DNA from: Thalassobium sp. R2A62
GTDB lineage: Bacteria > Pseudomonadota > Alphaproteobacteria > Rhodobacterales > Rhodobacteraceae
Assembly: GCF_000161835.1 (NCBI RefSeq)
Contig: NZ_GG697169.2
Coordinates: 3,203,829 to 3,267,828, forward strand
DNA length: 64,000 nt
Direction of reading: 5' to 3'
The position numbers and the translations under genes are program-made. Numbering within the stretch: the stretch's first letter is position 1; each line of letters starts with the position of its first letter. Under the pieces are notes generated by a model that did not search any database, was not told where the DNA came from, and saw only the letters and a list, made by a program, of their open reading frames with translations. This document shows, piece by piece, positions 50,645-59,853 of this stretch.

Positions 50645-52462
50645 ATGGCCGATACGAGCAAACCAACACCGCCCAAGGCATCTGACGACGAACGCGCGTC
50701 GTCCAAAGAAATCGGCGCGCTGCGCGGGCTCTTGCCGTATATGCTGCCGTACAAGTTGATGATCGGGCTGGCGACGGTCGCATTGATCGCAACTGCCATC
50801 ATCAGCTTGATCCTGCCATTGGCTGTGCGGCGTGTGGTCGACAATTTTGATGTGGGTGAGGGCGCGATCCTGGACCAGTATTTTGGTGGCGCGATCGCGA
50901 TTGCAGGCCTGCTCGCTGTGGGCACGGCAATGCGGTATTATCTGGTGACACGGTTGGGCGAACGGGTTGTTGCAGACATCCGCATGGCCGTCTTTGACCG
51001 TATGATCAGCATGTCGCCTGCGTTTTTTGAAAAGGTCATGACCGGCGAAGTTCTAAGCCGCATCACCACTGACACGACGCTGATCCTTAGTGTGATCGGC
51101 AGCTCGGTCTCGGTTGCTCTGCGCAACGTCCTGATCTTCTTTGGGGGTTTGGCGCTGATGCTCTTTACCTCGGCCAAGCTGACGGGCCTCGTTTTGCTGA
51201 TTGTCCCTGCCATTCTGATCCCGATCATGGTGCTGGGCCGCCGCCTACGCGTGCTGAGCCGTGAGAACCAAGACTGGATCGCGTCTAGTTCGGCCAATGC
51301 GTCCGAAGCGTTGCTGTCGGTGCAAACTGTCCAAGCCTTTACCCACGAGACGCCCAGCCGTGGAACCTTTGCCTATGTCACGGAAAAGAGTTTTGTCGCG
51401 GCGCTCAAACGTATCGGCACTCGCGCTGTGATGACCGCGATTGTAATCTTCCTGATCTTTGCCGGCATTGTTGGTGTTCTATGGATCGGCGCGCGCGATG
51501 TCCGCGTCGAGGCGATGACCGTCGGCGAATTGGTCCAATTCGTGATTTACGCTGTTATGGTTGCGGGCGGTGTTGCTGCCTTGACCGAAGTGTGGGGCGA
51601 ATTACAACGTGCTGCCGGTGCAACCGAACGTCTGGTCGAGCTCTTGAATGCCCAAGACAACGTCAATGACCCCACCCAACCCGCGTTGCTACCTGCGACT
51701 GTCCACGGCGATATCTCCTTTGAAGACGTCAGCTTTGCCTATCCATCGCGACCCTCTATCACGGCGCTTGATACTGTGTCTCTGACGGTCAAAGCCGGTG
51801 AAACAGTTGCTCTTGTTGGGCCGTCTGGCGCGGGCAAGACGACCATCATCCAATTGCTCTTGCGGTTCTATGACCCGCAGTCCGGCAAAATTACGCTCGA
51901 TGGTGTTCCGCTGACGGATATGGCGCGTGCTGATTTCCGCAAACACATGGCCTTGGTCTCCCAAGATCCGGTGATCTTTGCTGACACGGCCCGCGAAAAC
52001 ATCCGCTTTGGCCGCCCCGATGCCAGCGATGCCGAGGTCGAACAGGCCGCACGTGCTGCTGCGGCGCATGATTTTCTGACTGCCCTGCCAGATGGCTATG
52101 ACAGCTATGTGGGCGAGCGTGGCGTGATGCTGTCAGGTGGGCAAAAACAACGTATCGCAATCGCCCGCGCCATTCTGCGTGATGCGCCAGTCTTGTTGCT
52201 GGATGAAGCCACCAGCGCGCTTGATGCGGAATCCGAACAGCTGGTTCAACGCGCGGTCGAAGCACTCTCGGCGGATCGGACGACTTTGATCGTCGCCCAC
52301 CGACTGGCTACAGTGAAACAGGCCGACCGCATTGTCGTGTTTGAAGGTGGCCGCATCGTCGCGACCGGAACCCACGATGAACTTGTGGCCCAAGACGGCC
52401 TTTATGCGCGTCTCGCACGGCTGCAATTCACCTCTGGTCAATGGGACGCGGCCGCCGAATAG
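50645..52462 (+). CDS. ABC exporter, fused membrane and ATPase domains
   Basis: A 605-residue half-transporter of the ABCB/MsbA type. Six hydrophobic segments occupy the N-terminal half (the first near LPYKLMIGLATVALIATAII), followed by the nucleotide-binding domain: Walker A GPSGAGKTT near residue 392, Q-loop MALVSQDPVIFA, signature LSGGQKQR near 495, and Walker B VLLLDEATSALD near 516. It works as a homodimer at the inner membrane; the cargo (lipid, peptide or drug) is not evident. ATG 50645 follows GGAAG. It is the first core gene after the island, and an acyl-CoA ligase follows 105 bases later. Confidence 0.9.
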   Translation: MADTSKPTPPKASDDERASSKEIGALRGLLPYMLPYKLMIGLATVALIATAIISLILPLAVRRVVDNFDVGEGAILDQYFGGAIAIAGLLAVGTAMRYYLVTRLGERVVADIRMAVFDRMISMSPAFFEKVMTGEVLSRITTDTTLILSVIGSSVSVALRNVLIFFGGLALMLFTSAKLTGLVLLIVPAILIPIMVLGRRLRVLSRENQDWIASSSANASEALLSVQTVQAFTHETPSRGTFAYVTEKSFVAALKRIGTRAVMTAIVIFLIFAGIVGVLWIGARDVRVEAMTVGELVQFVIYAVMVAGGVAALTEVWGELQRAAGATERLVELLNAQDNVNDPTQPALLPATVHGDISFEDVSFAYPSRPSITALDTVSLTVKAGETVALVGPSGAGKTTIIQLLLRFYDPQSGKITLDGVPLTDMARADFRKHMALVSQDPVIFADTARENIRFGRPDASDAEVEQAARAAAAHDFLTALPDGYDSYVGERGVMLSGGQKQRIAIARAILRDAPVLLLDEATSALDAESEQLVQRAVEALSADRTTLIVAHRLATVKQADRIVVFEGGRIVATGTHDELVAQDGLYARLARLQFTSGQWDAAAE

Positions 52463-52566
52463 GCATTTTTCGCAGCGTCAGGCTTGCGCATATCCCCTGT
52501 TTTGCTGACAGTTGTGTCAGGGAAAAGAAAATGGGCCAGAAAACTGGCTTTAGGGAGGATATAACC

Positions 52567-54441
52567 ATGGCGTTTGCGTCAATAGCCGATGTTCAGGCAA
52601 TCGAAGCCGAATCCACTTGGGCAGATCGCGATCTGCCTGTCACCACATTCCAAATGCTGAGCAACACTGCGGGCAAGTTTCCAGACCGCAGTGCTGTCAC
52701 GTTCCAGCTGTTCTCGGATGATGGTGCCAAGGCCGAGACGTTCAAATGGGCCGAACTTCACGCCAAGACGGCGCAAGCCGCCAACCTGTTCCGCAGTTTA
52801 GGTGTCGGCGAAAACGATGTGGTCGCTTATATCCTGCCATGCTGTAACGAAGCCGTCGTGACATATCTGGGCGGTCAAACAGCGGGTATTGTGAACCCGA
52901 TCAACCCCTTGTTGGACGCGGAACAGATCGGCGCAATCCTCAAGGAAACAGGGGCAAAGGTTGTCATCACCCTGCGCGCGTTCCCGAAATCGGATGTGCC
53001 GCAAAAGGTGGCCGAGGCTGTAGCTCTCGCCCCGAATGTCCAGCACGTGCTCGAAGTTGATCTGCACCGCTATCTGACAGGCGTCAAGAAACTGATCGTG
53101 CCGCTGATCCGTCCTAAAAATCCCGTGACGCATAGCGCGCGCGTGGCCAGCTTTAACGCCGAGATCGCCAAACAGCCGACCACGCTTTCGTTCGAGGATA
53201 GCACCGAAGACCGCGTTGCGGCCTATTTCCACACGGGCGGCACCACGGGCATGCCCAAGGTCGCGCAGCACCGCTATTCCGGCATCATCTACAACGGTTG
53301 GCTCGGCAACAAATTGTTGTTTGATGAAAACGACTGCTTGATGGTGCCACTGCCGATGTTCCACGTCTTTGCCGCGATCGTGGCGATGGGATCGGCCTTG
53401 TCATCAGGCGCCCATATCGTGTTCCCAACACCGCAAGGCTACCGTGGTGACGGCGTGTTCGACAACTTCTGGAAGCTGATTGAACGCTATCAGGCGTCCT
53501 TCATGATCACCGTCCCGACGGCCATGTCAGCATTGATGCAGCGCCCAGTGGACGCAGATATCTCAACGCTCAACATTGCGTTCTGTGGCTCGGCGCCTTT
53601 GCCGCTCGAGCTCTACAAACGTTTCGAATCTGCCGCTGGCGTCACCATCATCGAGGGCTACGGCCTGACCGAGGCGACCTGCCTTGTGTCGATCAACCCA
53701 GTTGAAGGCGAGAAAAAGGTAGGCTCGATCGGTGTGCCATTCCCATACTGTAATGTGCGGATCGTCTCGACCGACACCAATATGGACTGTGCCACAGACG
53801 AGATTGGCGAGATTTGTGTTTCGAACCCGGGCGTGAGCCCTGGCGACACATATACAGAAGCCGCCAAGAACGCTGATCTCCACTATGGCGACCACCTGCG
53901 CACGGGCGACTTGGGTCGCATCGATGGGGACGGGTATCTCTGGATCACCGGTCGTGCCAAGGACCTGATCATTCGTGGCGGACACAACATTGATCCTGCC
54001 GAAATCGAAGAAGCACTTGCCGGTCACCGCGACGTGGCCTTTGCCGGTGCGATTGGCCAGCCCGACGCACATGCAGGCGAAGTGCCTTGCGTCTATGTCG
54101 AGCTTGTTGACGGCGCGACCACGACAACGGATGCGATCATGGCCTATGCCAAAGAGCACGTCCACGAGCGTGCCGCACATCCCAAGTATGTCGAAATTCT
54201 CGACGAACTGCCGAAAACGGCGGTCGGCAAAATCTTTAAGCCTGCGCTGCGCAAAAGCGCAATCACACGTATCTTTGGCAAAACGCTTGCCGATGCAGGT
54301 CTGCCGAACGAAGTCGTCGGCGTACTCGAAGACAAAAAGCGTGGTCTCGTTGCGCAGATCAGCAAAGTTGGTGACGCAGACGCCGCGAAAATCACCGATC
54401 TTCTGGGCAACTTTACACCGCCATGGGAATGGGCCGACTGA
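52567..54441 (+). CDS. Acyl-CoA synthetase (AMP-forming), long type
   Basis: A 624-residue ANL-family ligase. Motifs: YFHTGGTTGMPKVAQHRYSG, EGYGLTEATCLVSINPVEGE, HLRTGDLGRIDGDGYLWITG, and GRAKDLIIRGGHNIDPAEIE, with the catalytic lysine in PKTAVGKIFKPALRK. The long form with QPDAHAGEVPCVYVELVDGA is common in Rhodobacterales and acts on acids of unknown chain length. The start at 52567 (MAFASIADVQAI) has a GGGAGG about eight bases upstream, whereas the frame open further upstream has none. It is transcribed in the same direction as the ABC exporter. Confidence 0.88.
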   Translation: MAFASIADVQAIEAESTWADRDLPVTTFQMLSNTAGKFPDRSAVTFQLFSDDGAKAETFKWAELHAKTAQAANLFRSLGVGENDVVAYILPCCNEAVVTYLGGQTAGIVNPINPLLDAEQIGAILKETGAKVVITLRAFPKSDVPQKVAEAVALAPNVQHVLEVDLHRYLTGVKKLIVPLIRPKNPVTHSARVASFNAEIAKQPTTLSFEDSTEDRVAAYFHTGGTTGMPKVAQHRYSGIIYNGWLGNKLLFDENDCLMVPLPMFHVFAAIVAMGSALSSGAHIVFPTPQGYRGDGVFDNFWKLIERYQASFMITVPTAMSALMQRPVDADISTLNIAFCGSAPLPLELYKRFESAAGVTIIEGYGLTEATCLVSINPVEGEKKVGSIGVPFPYCNVRIVSTDTNMDCATDEIGEICVSNPGVSPGDTYTEAAKNADLHYGDHLRTGDLGRIDGDGYLWITGRAKDLIIRGGHNIDPAEIEEALAGHRDVAFAGAIGQPDAHAGEVPCVYVELVDGATTTTDAIMAYAKEHVHERAAHPKYVEILDELPKTAVGKIFKPALRKSAITRIFGKTLADAGLPNEVVGVLEDKKRGLVAQISKVGDADAAKITDLLGNFTPPWEWAD

Positions 54442-54467
54442 TCCAAACCTTTGATGCTAAAAACACG

Positions 54468-54494
54468 GGCCCGTCTCTGACCCAGAGGCGGGCC
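54468..54494 (+). terminator. GC-rich hairpin after the acyl-CoA ligase gene
   Basis: GGCCCGTCTCTG (54468-54479) pairs with CAGAGGCGGGCC (54483-54494) with one mismatch, around a short loop, 26 bases after the stop. There is no T run. Confidence 0.5.
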
Positions 54495-54608
54495 TGCGTC
54501 GTTATTGGACCTCGCAAATGGGTCGGGCACAGCCTACATTGAGCATAGAACGACAACGGTGCCATTACGCCCCTGCCTGCTGATCTCCCTGATGCTCCGA
54601 TTGCCTTT

Positions 54609-54977
54609 ATGGATCGCGATTGCGCGTTGTGCAGCTTTGGCGCTCGGATGATCCACCGGTTGGATCGAACAGGCCAAGTCCGAATTTGCCCCGTGCAATC
54701 GCAAACCGGTCAGGCGGTGCTGGCCCACTACGACATGGCGCTGGATGACCCCGACAGTTGGATATTTCTCGAAGCGGGTCATGCGTCCTTTGACTTTGAC
54801 GCGATGATCTGGATTGGTGCGCGCTGTGGTGGGGTCGGCTACGCCTTCAAATCCTTTGCATCCTGCCAAAACCCGCGCGCGATGCGCTATACGGGCTTAT
54901 CGCGCGCAACCGATACCGGATGTTCGGGCGTGGGGACATGTGCGGCTTACCTGATCCCGCATTTCAGAAACGGTTGA
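54609..54977 (+). CDS. DCC-family (DUF393) thiol-disulfide protein
   Basis: The 122-residue frame from ATG 54609 starts MDRDCALCSFGARMIHRLDR, the Asp-Cys-x-x-Cys motif that gives the DCC family its name, and continues with a C-terminal half (DFDAMIWIGARCGGVGYAFK) typical of the group. Family members are membrane-less thiol-disulfide oxidoreductases. The conserved first strand (DAPIAF) lies just before this ATG, so the true start may be an upstream CTG at 54573 or ATT at 54564. The frame is closed by TAG at 54546. It is followed four bases later by the saccharopine-dehydrogenase-like gene. Confidence 0.75.
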   Translation: MDRDCALCSFGARMIHRLDRTGQVRICPVQSQTGQAVLAHYDMALDDPDSWIFLEAGHASFDFDAMIWIGARCGGVGYAFKSFASCQNPRAMRYTGLSRATDTGCSGVGTCAAYLIPHFRNG

Positions 54978-54981
54978 TCGA

Positions 54982-56586
54982 ATGAAGGTCATCGTCATAG
55001 GGGGATACGGCATGTTCGGCTCGCGCCTGTGCCGTTTGTTTGCCCGCGATGGTCATCAGGTTTGGGTCGCGGGACGGTCACTGACCAAGGCTCGTTCAAT
55101 GGCGTCCAAACTTGGGGCTAAACCATTAAGGCTCAACCGTGACGGGGATTGGCCCGACCTGTCAAATGCAGAGGTGTTGATCGATGCGGCGGGGCCGTTC
55201 CAAACCTACACAGATGACCCATATCGCACAGCCCGGCGGGCGCTAGAGGCTGGCATGCACTGCCTCGATCTATGCGATGATGCCGCGTTCTGCGTAGGCA
55301 TCACCGAGATGGACGATCTGGCAAAACAACGCGGCAAATTCGCCCTGTCCGGTGTTTCCAGCGTTCCGGCGCTCAGTTCTGCGGTCGTCGCCCAGTTGGC
55401 CCAAGGTGCGCCGATCGACGCAATTGATAGGGCAATTTTGCCAGGAAATCGCGCGCCGCGAGGCTGGTCAGTAATGGCAAGCATCATGGGGCAGGCGGGT
55501 CGCCCGTTTCCGACCACAATCGACGGTCAACCAACACCGACGCGTAGCTGGTCAAATCCTGGGACCTTCGCGATCTCTGACAGCATTTCGCGTCTCGCTT
55601 ACATGATCGAAGTGCCGGACCAGCGGTTGTTCCCATAGCACTTCAAGGCTCGCAACGTGACCTTCCGTGCGGGGCTAGAGCTTGGGGTGATGAACCGCAG
55701 CCTCGCCGCGCTCAGTTGGGTCCGCCAATGGGTGGCCTTTCCGATCTCCAACTGGATGGTCAGTGCCGCACAGCGCGCCGCTACTTGGTTGGAACGCTTT
55801 GGTACGGATGTCGGCGGTATGGTCGTCAATGTGACTATCGGCAGAACGCGCCACTGCTGGCGGCTCTTGGCCTCGGGTGGTGACGGCCCCTACATTCCAA
55901 CGACGCCCGCCCGCGCGATTTTGCGCAATCCGGATCAGATCACTGCAGGAGCACGCCCCGCTTTGGCAGAGCTGCCGCTGGCTGACTTTGAGGCCGCGAT
56001 GAGCGATCTAGACATCACCTTCGAGACGCAGAGCAGCCCGATTGTCCCGCTGTTTGAAAAACACTTGGGTCCAGCGTTTGACGTGCTACCGGCTGAGGTT
56101 CGCGACAGCCACGTAAACACCGCGCCCCGCCGCCTGATTGGACGCGCGTCCGTCACCCGTGGGCCGGGCTTTCTGCCCACGCTTATCGCGATGCTATTTC
56201 GTTTCCCAAAGGCTGTCGATGATGTGCAGGTTGAGGTGCTCAAAACCTCAACCCCAGCAGGCGAGACATGGGTTCGGACCTTTGCACATCAGTCGTTCGT
56301 CTCGCATCTCGCGACAACACCGAACGGAATGACAGAACGATTTGGACTTTTTACGTTCACGCTTGGGCTCACTCCGACGGACGAACACCTCGCCTATCCC
56401 GTACGGGCTGCACATATGGGCCCCATCCCGATCCCGCGTCGTTTGTCACCGCAAAGCGATGCATTAGAGACGGTGCAAAACGGTCGGTTCCACTTTGATG
56501 TTAAACTCTCTGCGCCGGTGACAGGGCAGACGATCGTTCATTATCAGGGTTGGCTGGTTCCATCAGGTCTAAGCAACCGCTCATAG
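54982..56586 (+). pseudogene. Saccharopine-dehydrogenase-like/DUF4166 gene with an amber stop
   Basis: One frame of 534 codons, interrupted by a single TAG at 55636-55638 (codon 219). The part before is a Rossmann domain: MKVIVIGGYGMFGSRLCRLF, AGRSLTKARSMASKLG, then ALSGVSSVPALSSAVV. After the stop it continues HFKARNVTFRAGLELGVMNR and ends with a DUF4166-type domain. The sequence is otherwise intact, and GAG or CAG mutated to TAG is the simplest explanation. It may be dead or rarely read through. The C-terminal end overlaps the convergent tetR gene by 43 bases. Confidence 0.7.
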
Positions 56587-57164
56587 AGCAGTTCCAGAAA
56601 TCTATCGGATCCATCAAACGGGTCAACATCCCCCCCGCGAACGGCGCGGATTTGCACGTCGAAATCCGCATAGTGTTGGGTCAACGACCAGATCGAAAAA
56701 ATCAGGTGATAAACCGGCACTCGTGCGATTTTGCCAGCATCCATCCAGTCTTGGATAATGGTGCGTTTCTCATCAACCAATGCCTTGAGCTCGCCGTTTA
56801 GGGCATCTTGAATGCGGGGCGCACCTTGCAGAATTTCGTTGGCAAACAGACGGCTTTCGCGTGGAAACTTGCGGCTCATCTCGAGCTTGCGGTTCACATA
56901 GCCCATGATTTCTTCCAGCGGATCGCCATCCGCTTTCATTTCAATCAGCGGATCCAACCACGTGGTCAACAGTTCAGACAACAGCCGTTGGTGGATCGCT
57001 CCCTTGGTCGGGAAATAATACAGCAGGTTCGGCTTGGACATGCCTGCGGCATTTGCGATCTGATCGACTGTTGACCCGCGAAATCCATGGGTTGAAAAAA
57101 CATCTAGCGCGGCGTCCAGTATGGTCGCTTGGTTTTTGGTCTGAATACGCGTTTGTTTTGCCAT
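56544..57164 (-). CDS. TetR-family regulator (RutR-like)
   Basis: A 206-residue TetR protein. The helix-turn-helix is in residues about 13-59 (ILDAALDVFSTHGFRGSTVD, then NAAGMSKPNLLYYFPTKGAI). The ligand domain closely follows E. coli RutR in order: LTTWLDPLIEM, EIMGYVNRKLEMSRKFPRES, ELKALVDEKRTIIQDWMDAG and ISIWSLTQHYADFD, so it may sense pyrimidines such as uracil. This would fit the upp/cdd/deo salvage genes in the window, but they are 38 kb away, so control is speculative. It overlaps the end of the convergent DUF4166 gene by 43 bases. Confidence 0.8.
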   Translation of the reverse strand: MAKQTRIQTKNQATILDAALDVFSTHGFRGSTVDQIANAAGMSKPNLLYYFPTKGAIHQRLLSELLTTWLDPLIEMKADGDPLEEIMGYVNRKLEMSRKFPRESRLFANEILQGAPRIQDALNGELKALVDEKRTIIQDWMDAGKIARVPVYHLIFSIWSLTQHYADFDVQIRAVRGGDVDPFDGSDRFLELLYERLLRPDGTSQP

Positions 57165-57265
57165 AAGTTCTTATCAAAAATGAAAAAGGGGCGGATACTC
57201 TATACCATCCCAAAATGTTTCATTTTGACGTTGGCGTCAATCAAGTTCCCGTCGAAACGGGCGGG

Positions 57266-57823
57266 TCAAGCCGCCAGTAAAACACGAACTTCGGCACGGT
57301 TCAGACAAGGACGCTCATATGGGGCGATCCCACCTGCATCGCGCATGCCCAACGCGGCCGGATCGGCGCTTTCGACTGGCATGTCATTAGCAAACAAAAC
57401 AGCCGTGTGATCGAACGCCAGATGTAGGTAACTGCCAACCGCGTCGACGGATGTGATGGTGTCGTCGTTCAGCATGTACTTGGCCGGAACCAGAACATCA
57501 TCCTGCCCGAAATACATTTGCGCCTTCCAGTTGGTGAGCAACAATTTGTGCGAAGGGGCCAGAACCGTGTCGCGTGCCGGAACACCGGGGGCGATTGCGT
57601 TTTTGGCCACTTTGATCGGGCGGTTGGCGATCACAGGACAGGCTGTCACACGGACATCGCGCAGGGGAATAAATCCATTATCCAGCGTCTTGACCAAGTC
57701 GCCACGCATCAGATGTTCAACGCGATGGGGACCGCTGCCGGTTTCAATCAACGTGCCAATCGCAAGGCCGCCCAAACCCGTTGGGATCACCGTAATCGGC
57801 GGCGGGGAAAAATGCTCTGCCAT
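57266..57823 (-). CDS. Hint-domain protein (second copy)
   Basis: A 185-residue protein with the Hint_2 pattern: ITVIPTGLGGLAIGTLIETG, then VEHLMRGDLVKTLDNGFIPL, the histidine-containing RDTVLAPSHKLLLTNWKAQM and YFGQDDVLVPAKYMLNDD. The SPSHK-type motif, here APSHKLLL, is the conserved catalytic-site His block of Hint proteins. The start MAEHFSPP at 57823 has GGAGG six bases upstream. It lies between a TetR gene and phospholipid genes, with no RTX-type partner. The protein may be a decayed or regulatory Hint unit; its target is unknown. Confidence 0.8.
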   Translation of the reverse strand: MAEHFSPPPITVIPTGLGGLAIGTLIETGSGPHRVEHLMRGDLVKTLDNGFIPLRDVRVTACPVIANRPIKVAKNAIAPGVPARDTVLAPSHKLLLTNWKAQMYFGQDDVLVPAKYMLNDDTITSVDAVGSYLHLAFDHTAVLFANDMPVESADPAALGMRDAGGIAPYERPCLNRAEVRVLLAA

Positions 57824-57933
57824 GTCGACCTCCACGTTTTCGGTGTGGAAACAATGCGATTTGAAACAGAGGTTTTGTGGACGGGATTAAGGTCATTGCG
57901 GGGCGAACTGGGGCGGCTCTAAGGCGCGCAGCT

Positions 57934-58875
57934 CTAGGCTGCCCACCAAAAACGCGTGAAGTGAAAGAAGATAGGTGCTGCGAAAATCACGCCATCCAAC
58001 CTGTCGATAAACCCGCCATGCCCAACAACCATTGGGCCCCAATCGCGAATACCCCGATCCCGTTTGATCGCTGACATGACAAAGCTGCCAAAGAACCCAA
58101 GCAGTGAAATCAACGCTGCCATCGCCATGGCACCCAAGGGGCCAAAGGGCGTGATCCAAAACAGAAAGAAGCCAACCAGTGCACCTGAAACTGTTGATCC
58201 GATCAACCCTTCGATCGTTTTGACCGAACTGATTTGCGGGGCCAACCTGTGTTCGCCCATAAGGTGCGACCAGACATATTGCAAGGTATCAGACACCTGA
58301 ACGACGACGATCAAAAAGATGATCAATAGGATATTGCGCCCTTCAAAACCAAGAATGTCGAGGTTCAGCAGGGCGGGGATGTGACTGATGCAGAAAACGG
58401 CGATCATCAGCGCCCACTGCGTTTCGGCAATACGAATGAGAAAGTTCTCGGGCCGCCCACGCAGCGCCGAAATCATAGGCAGCATCAAGAAGACATAGAC
58501 CGGCACGAAAATAGAATAGAGCCCATACCACCCGATCCAGATCAGGTAGTACTGTGCGGGCAACACGACGAAAAAGGCCGCCGCGAGGCTGAGGTGATCC
58601 GAACGGTGTTTCGTTGTCAGCGTTAGGAATTCGCGCAACGCGGCAAAGGATAAAAAGCCAAACAGGAAGATGATCGCGCCTTGGCCAATCAGGCTGGCCA
58701 ATCCGATGACTATGGTCATTGACCACCACGCGAGCACGCGTGCGTTGAAATTGCCCAGCACGATATCGTTGCTACCACCTGGCACAACAAAGGTTAGCGC
58801 TTGGCCCAAGGCCGTGGTCGCGACCAGCACGCCGAATGCGCCCCACAGTAGGGTCATCAGGTCACCGTACATCAC
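57934..58875 (-). CDS. cdsA: Phosphatidate cytidylyltransferase (CdsA-like)
   Basis: A 313-residue integral membrane protein with about eight helices. The C-terminal CdsA signature is present: SAIKRDRGIRDWGPMVVGHG, continuing GGFIDRLDGVIFAAP, which holds the conserved basic, Asp and His-Gly-Gly residues. CdsA makes CDP-diacylglycerol from phosphatidate and CTP at the inner membrane. It is translated from an ATGA overlap with plsC, whose product is its direct substrate, so the pair forms a short phospholipid operon. It may be an extra copy besides the essential gene found elsewhere. Confidence 0.85.
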   Translation of the reverse strand: MMYGDLMTLLWGAFGVLVATTALGQALTFVVPGGSNDIVLGNFNARVLAWWSMTIVIGLASLIGQGAIIFLFGFLSFAALREFLTLTTKHRSDHLSLAAAFFVVLPAQYYLIWIGWYGLYSIFVPVYVFLMLPMISALRGRPENFLIRIAETQWALMIAVFCISHIPALLNLDILGFEGRNILLIIFLIVVVQVSDTLQYVWSHLMGEHRLAPQISSVKTIEGLIGSTVSGALVGFFLFWITPFGPLGAMAMAALISLLGFFGSFVMSAIKRDRGIRDWGPMVVGHGGFIDRLDGVIFAAPIFFHFTRFWWAA

Positions 58876-59519
58876 CCGTCCTCCTGCTGTGCCGACGCGG
58901 GTTGCAGCGCGGCCAGAGCATCAGCAGCCCGCGCTAGAAACACATCGTTGTCCTCGTTGTCGCCCACATGGATGGGCGCGCCAAAGGTTACGGTGCAGAT
59001 CAACGGGATCGGAATGATTTCTCCTGCGGGCATCACGGTATTCAAATTTTCCAGCCAGACAGGCACCAAATCAACGTCGGGTCGTTCCTTTGCCAGATTA
59101 AAGAGACCCGCCTTGAACGGCAGCAATGGATCGGTCGTACGATTGCGTCCGCCCTCGGGAAAAATGATCAATGATGATCCTTCGTCCAACGCTTCGGCCA
59201 TTTGCTCGATTGGGTCACGGTCACGGTGTTCGGCCCGCCGGTCGATCAAAACTGCGTTAATCGAATGTCGCGCGATAAAGGCGCGGATCCATGACTTTAG
59301 CCAATAATCCGCTCCGGCCACTGGCCGTGTCGCGCGTCGCAACAGTGGCGGCAGCGAGGCCCAAATCAGGATGAAATCGGCGTTTGAAGTGTGATTTGAA
59401 TAGTAAACTCTCTTATAGGGTAGGGGATCGACCCCCTCCCAATTGGCCCGCGCTGCCGTAATAAACCGCGCAAACAGGACAACAGACGCCCCCAGAATTT
59501 GTCCAAAAAATCGTGTCAT
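58872..59519 (-). CDS. plsC: 1-acyl-sn-glycerol-3-phosphate acyltransferase (PlsC-like)
   Basis: A 215-residue acyltransferase. The catalytic NHTSNADFILIWA motif (HxxxxD form), followed by IDRRAEHRDRDPIEQM and FPEGGRNRTTDPLLPFKAGL, is that of PlsC, which acylates lysophosphatidate to phosphatidate at the membrane. The N terminus has one membrane-associated hydrophobic segment. The stop overlaps cdsA. It is divergent from the gcv operon, and the glycine riboswitch lies 116 bases beyond its start. Confidence 0.85.
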   Translation of the reverse strand: MTRFFGQILGASVVLFARFITAARANWEGVDPLPYKRVYYSNHTSNADFILIWASLPPLLRRATRPVAGADYWLKSWIRAFIARHSINAVLIDRRAEHRDRDPIEQMAEALDEGSSLIIFPEGGRNRTTDPLLPFKAGLFNLAKERPDVDLVPVWLENLNTVMPAGEIIPIPLICTVTFGAPIHVGDNEDNDVFLARAADALAALQPASAQQEDG

Positions 59520-59634
59520 ACCACGCCACTATGCGCAGGACGCGGCGTCGGGGCAAGCGGGCATGAACAAAGCTCATGTTTCCTATCGGAAATTTTCACT
59601 TGGCAGATTTGGAATCCCTTTGTATGCCTGTGAA

Positions 59635-59795
59635 TACCAGAACGGGAGAACGGGGATTCGTCCCCGTGCCGAAGGAGCAACCGCCCCGGTAAACTCTCAG
59701 GCCTCAGGACCGTTCTGGTAACAAAGACTCTGGAGAGTGGTGCCTCAAGCACCCGCCGAAGGGATAGCGATCTCAGGCACACGGACAGAGGGGGC
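59635..59795 (+). promoter_or_regulatory. Tandem glycine riboswitch
   Basis: Two glycine aptamers in tandem precede gcvT. The first is closed by ACCAGAACGG (59635-59644) and CCGTTCTGGT (59710-59719) and contains GGGAGA, CCGAAGGAGCAA and CTCTCAGGC. The second has GGAGAG, CCGAAGGGATA and ATCTCAGGCA and ends with GGACAGAGGGG. These are the conserved core sequences. In this family the aptamers bind glycine and usually switch on the cleavage operon. The expression platform between 59795 and 59854 is not analysed further. Confidence 0.93.
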
Positions 59796-59853
59796 ATCAC
59801 GGGTCACACGACCCACAGTGGTGCCGCGCGTCTCGCCGGTCCGGAGGGAAAAG

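Noticed and set aside
53563-54180. 205-residue minus-strand frame opposite the acyl-CoA ligase
   Set aside because: It is antisense to a clear ANL-family gene and has no ribosome site or protein-family features.
59737-59853. N-terminal extension of GcvT through the riboswitch
   Set aside because: The frame is open, but the bases form the conserved second aptamer and a strong ribosome site precedes the ATG at 59854.
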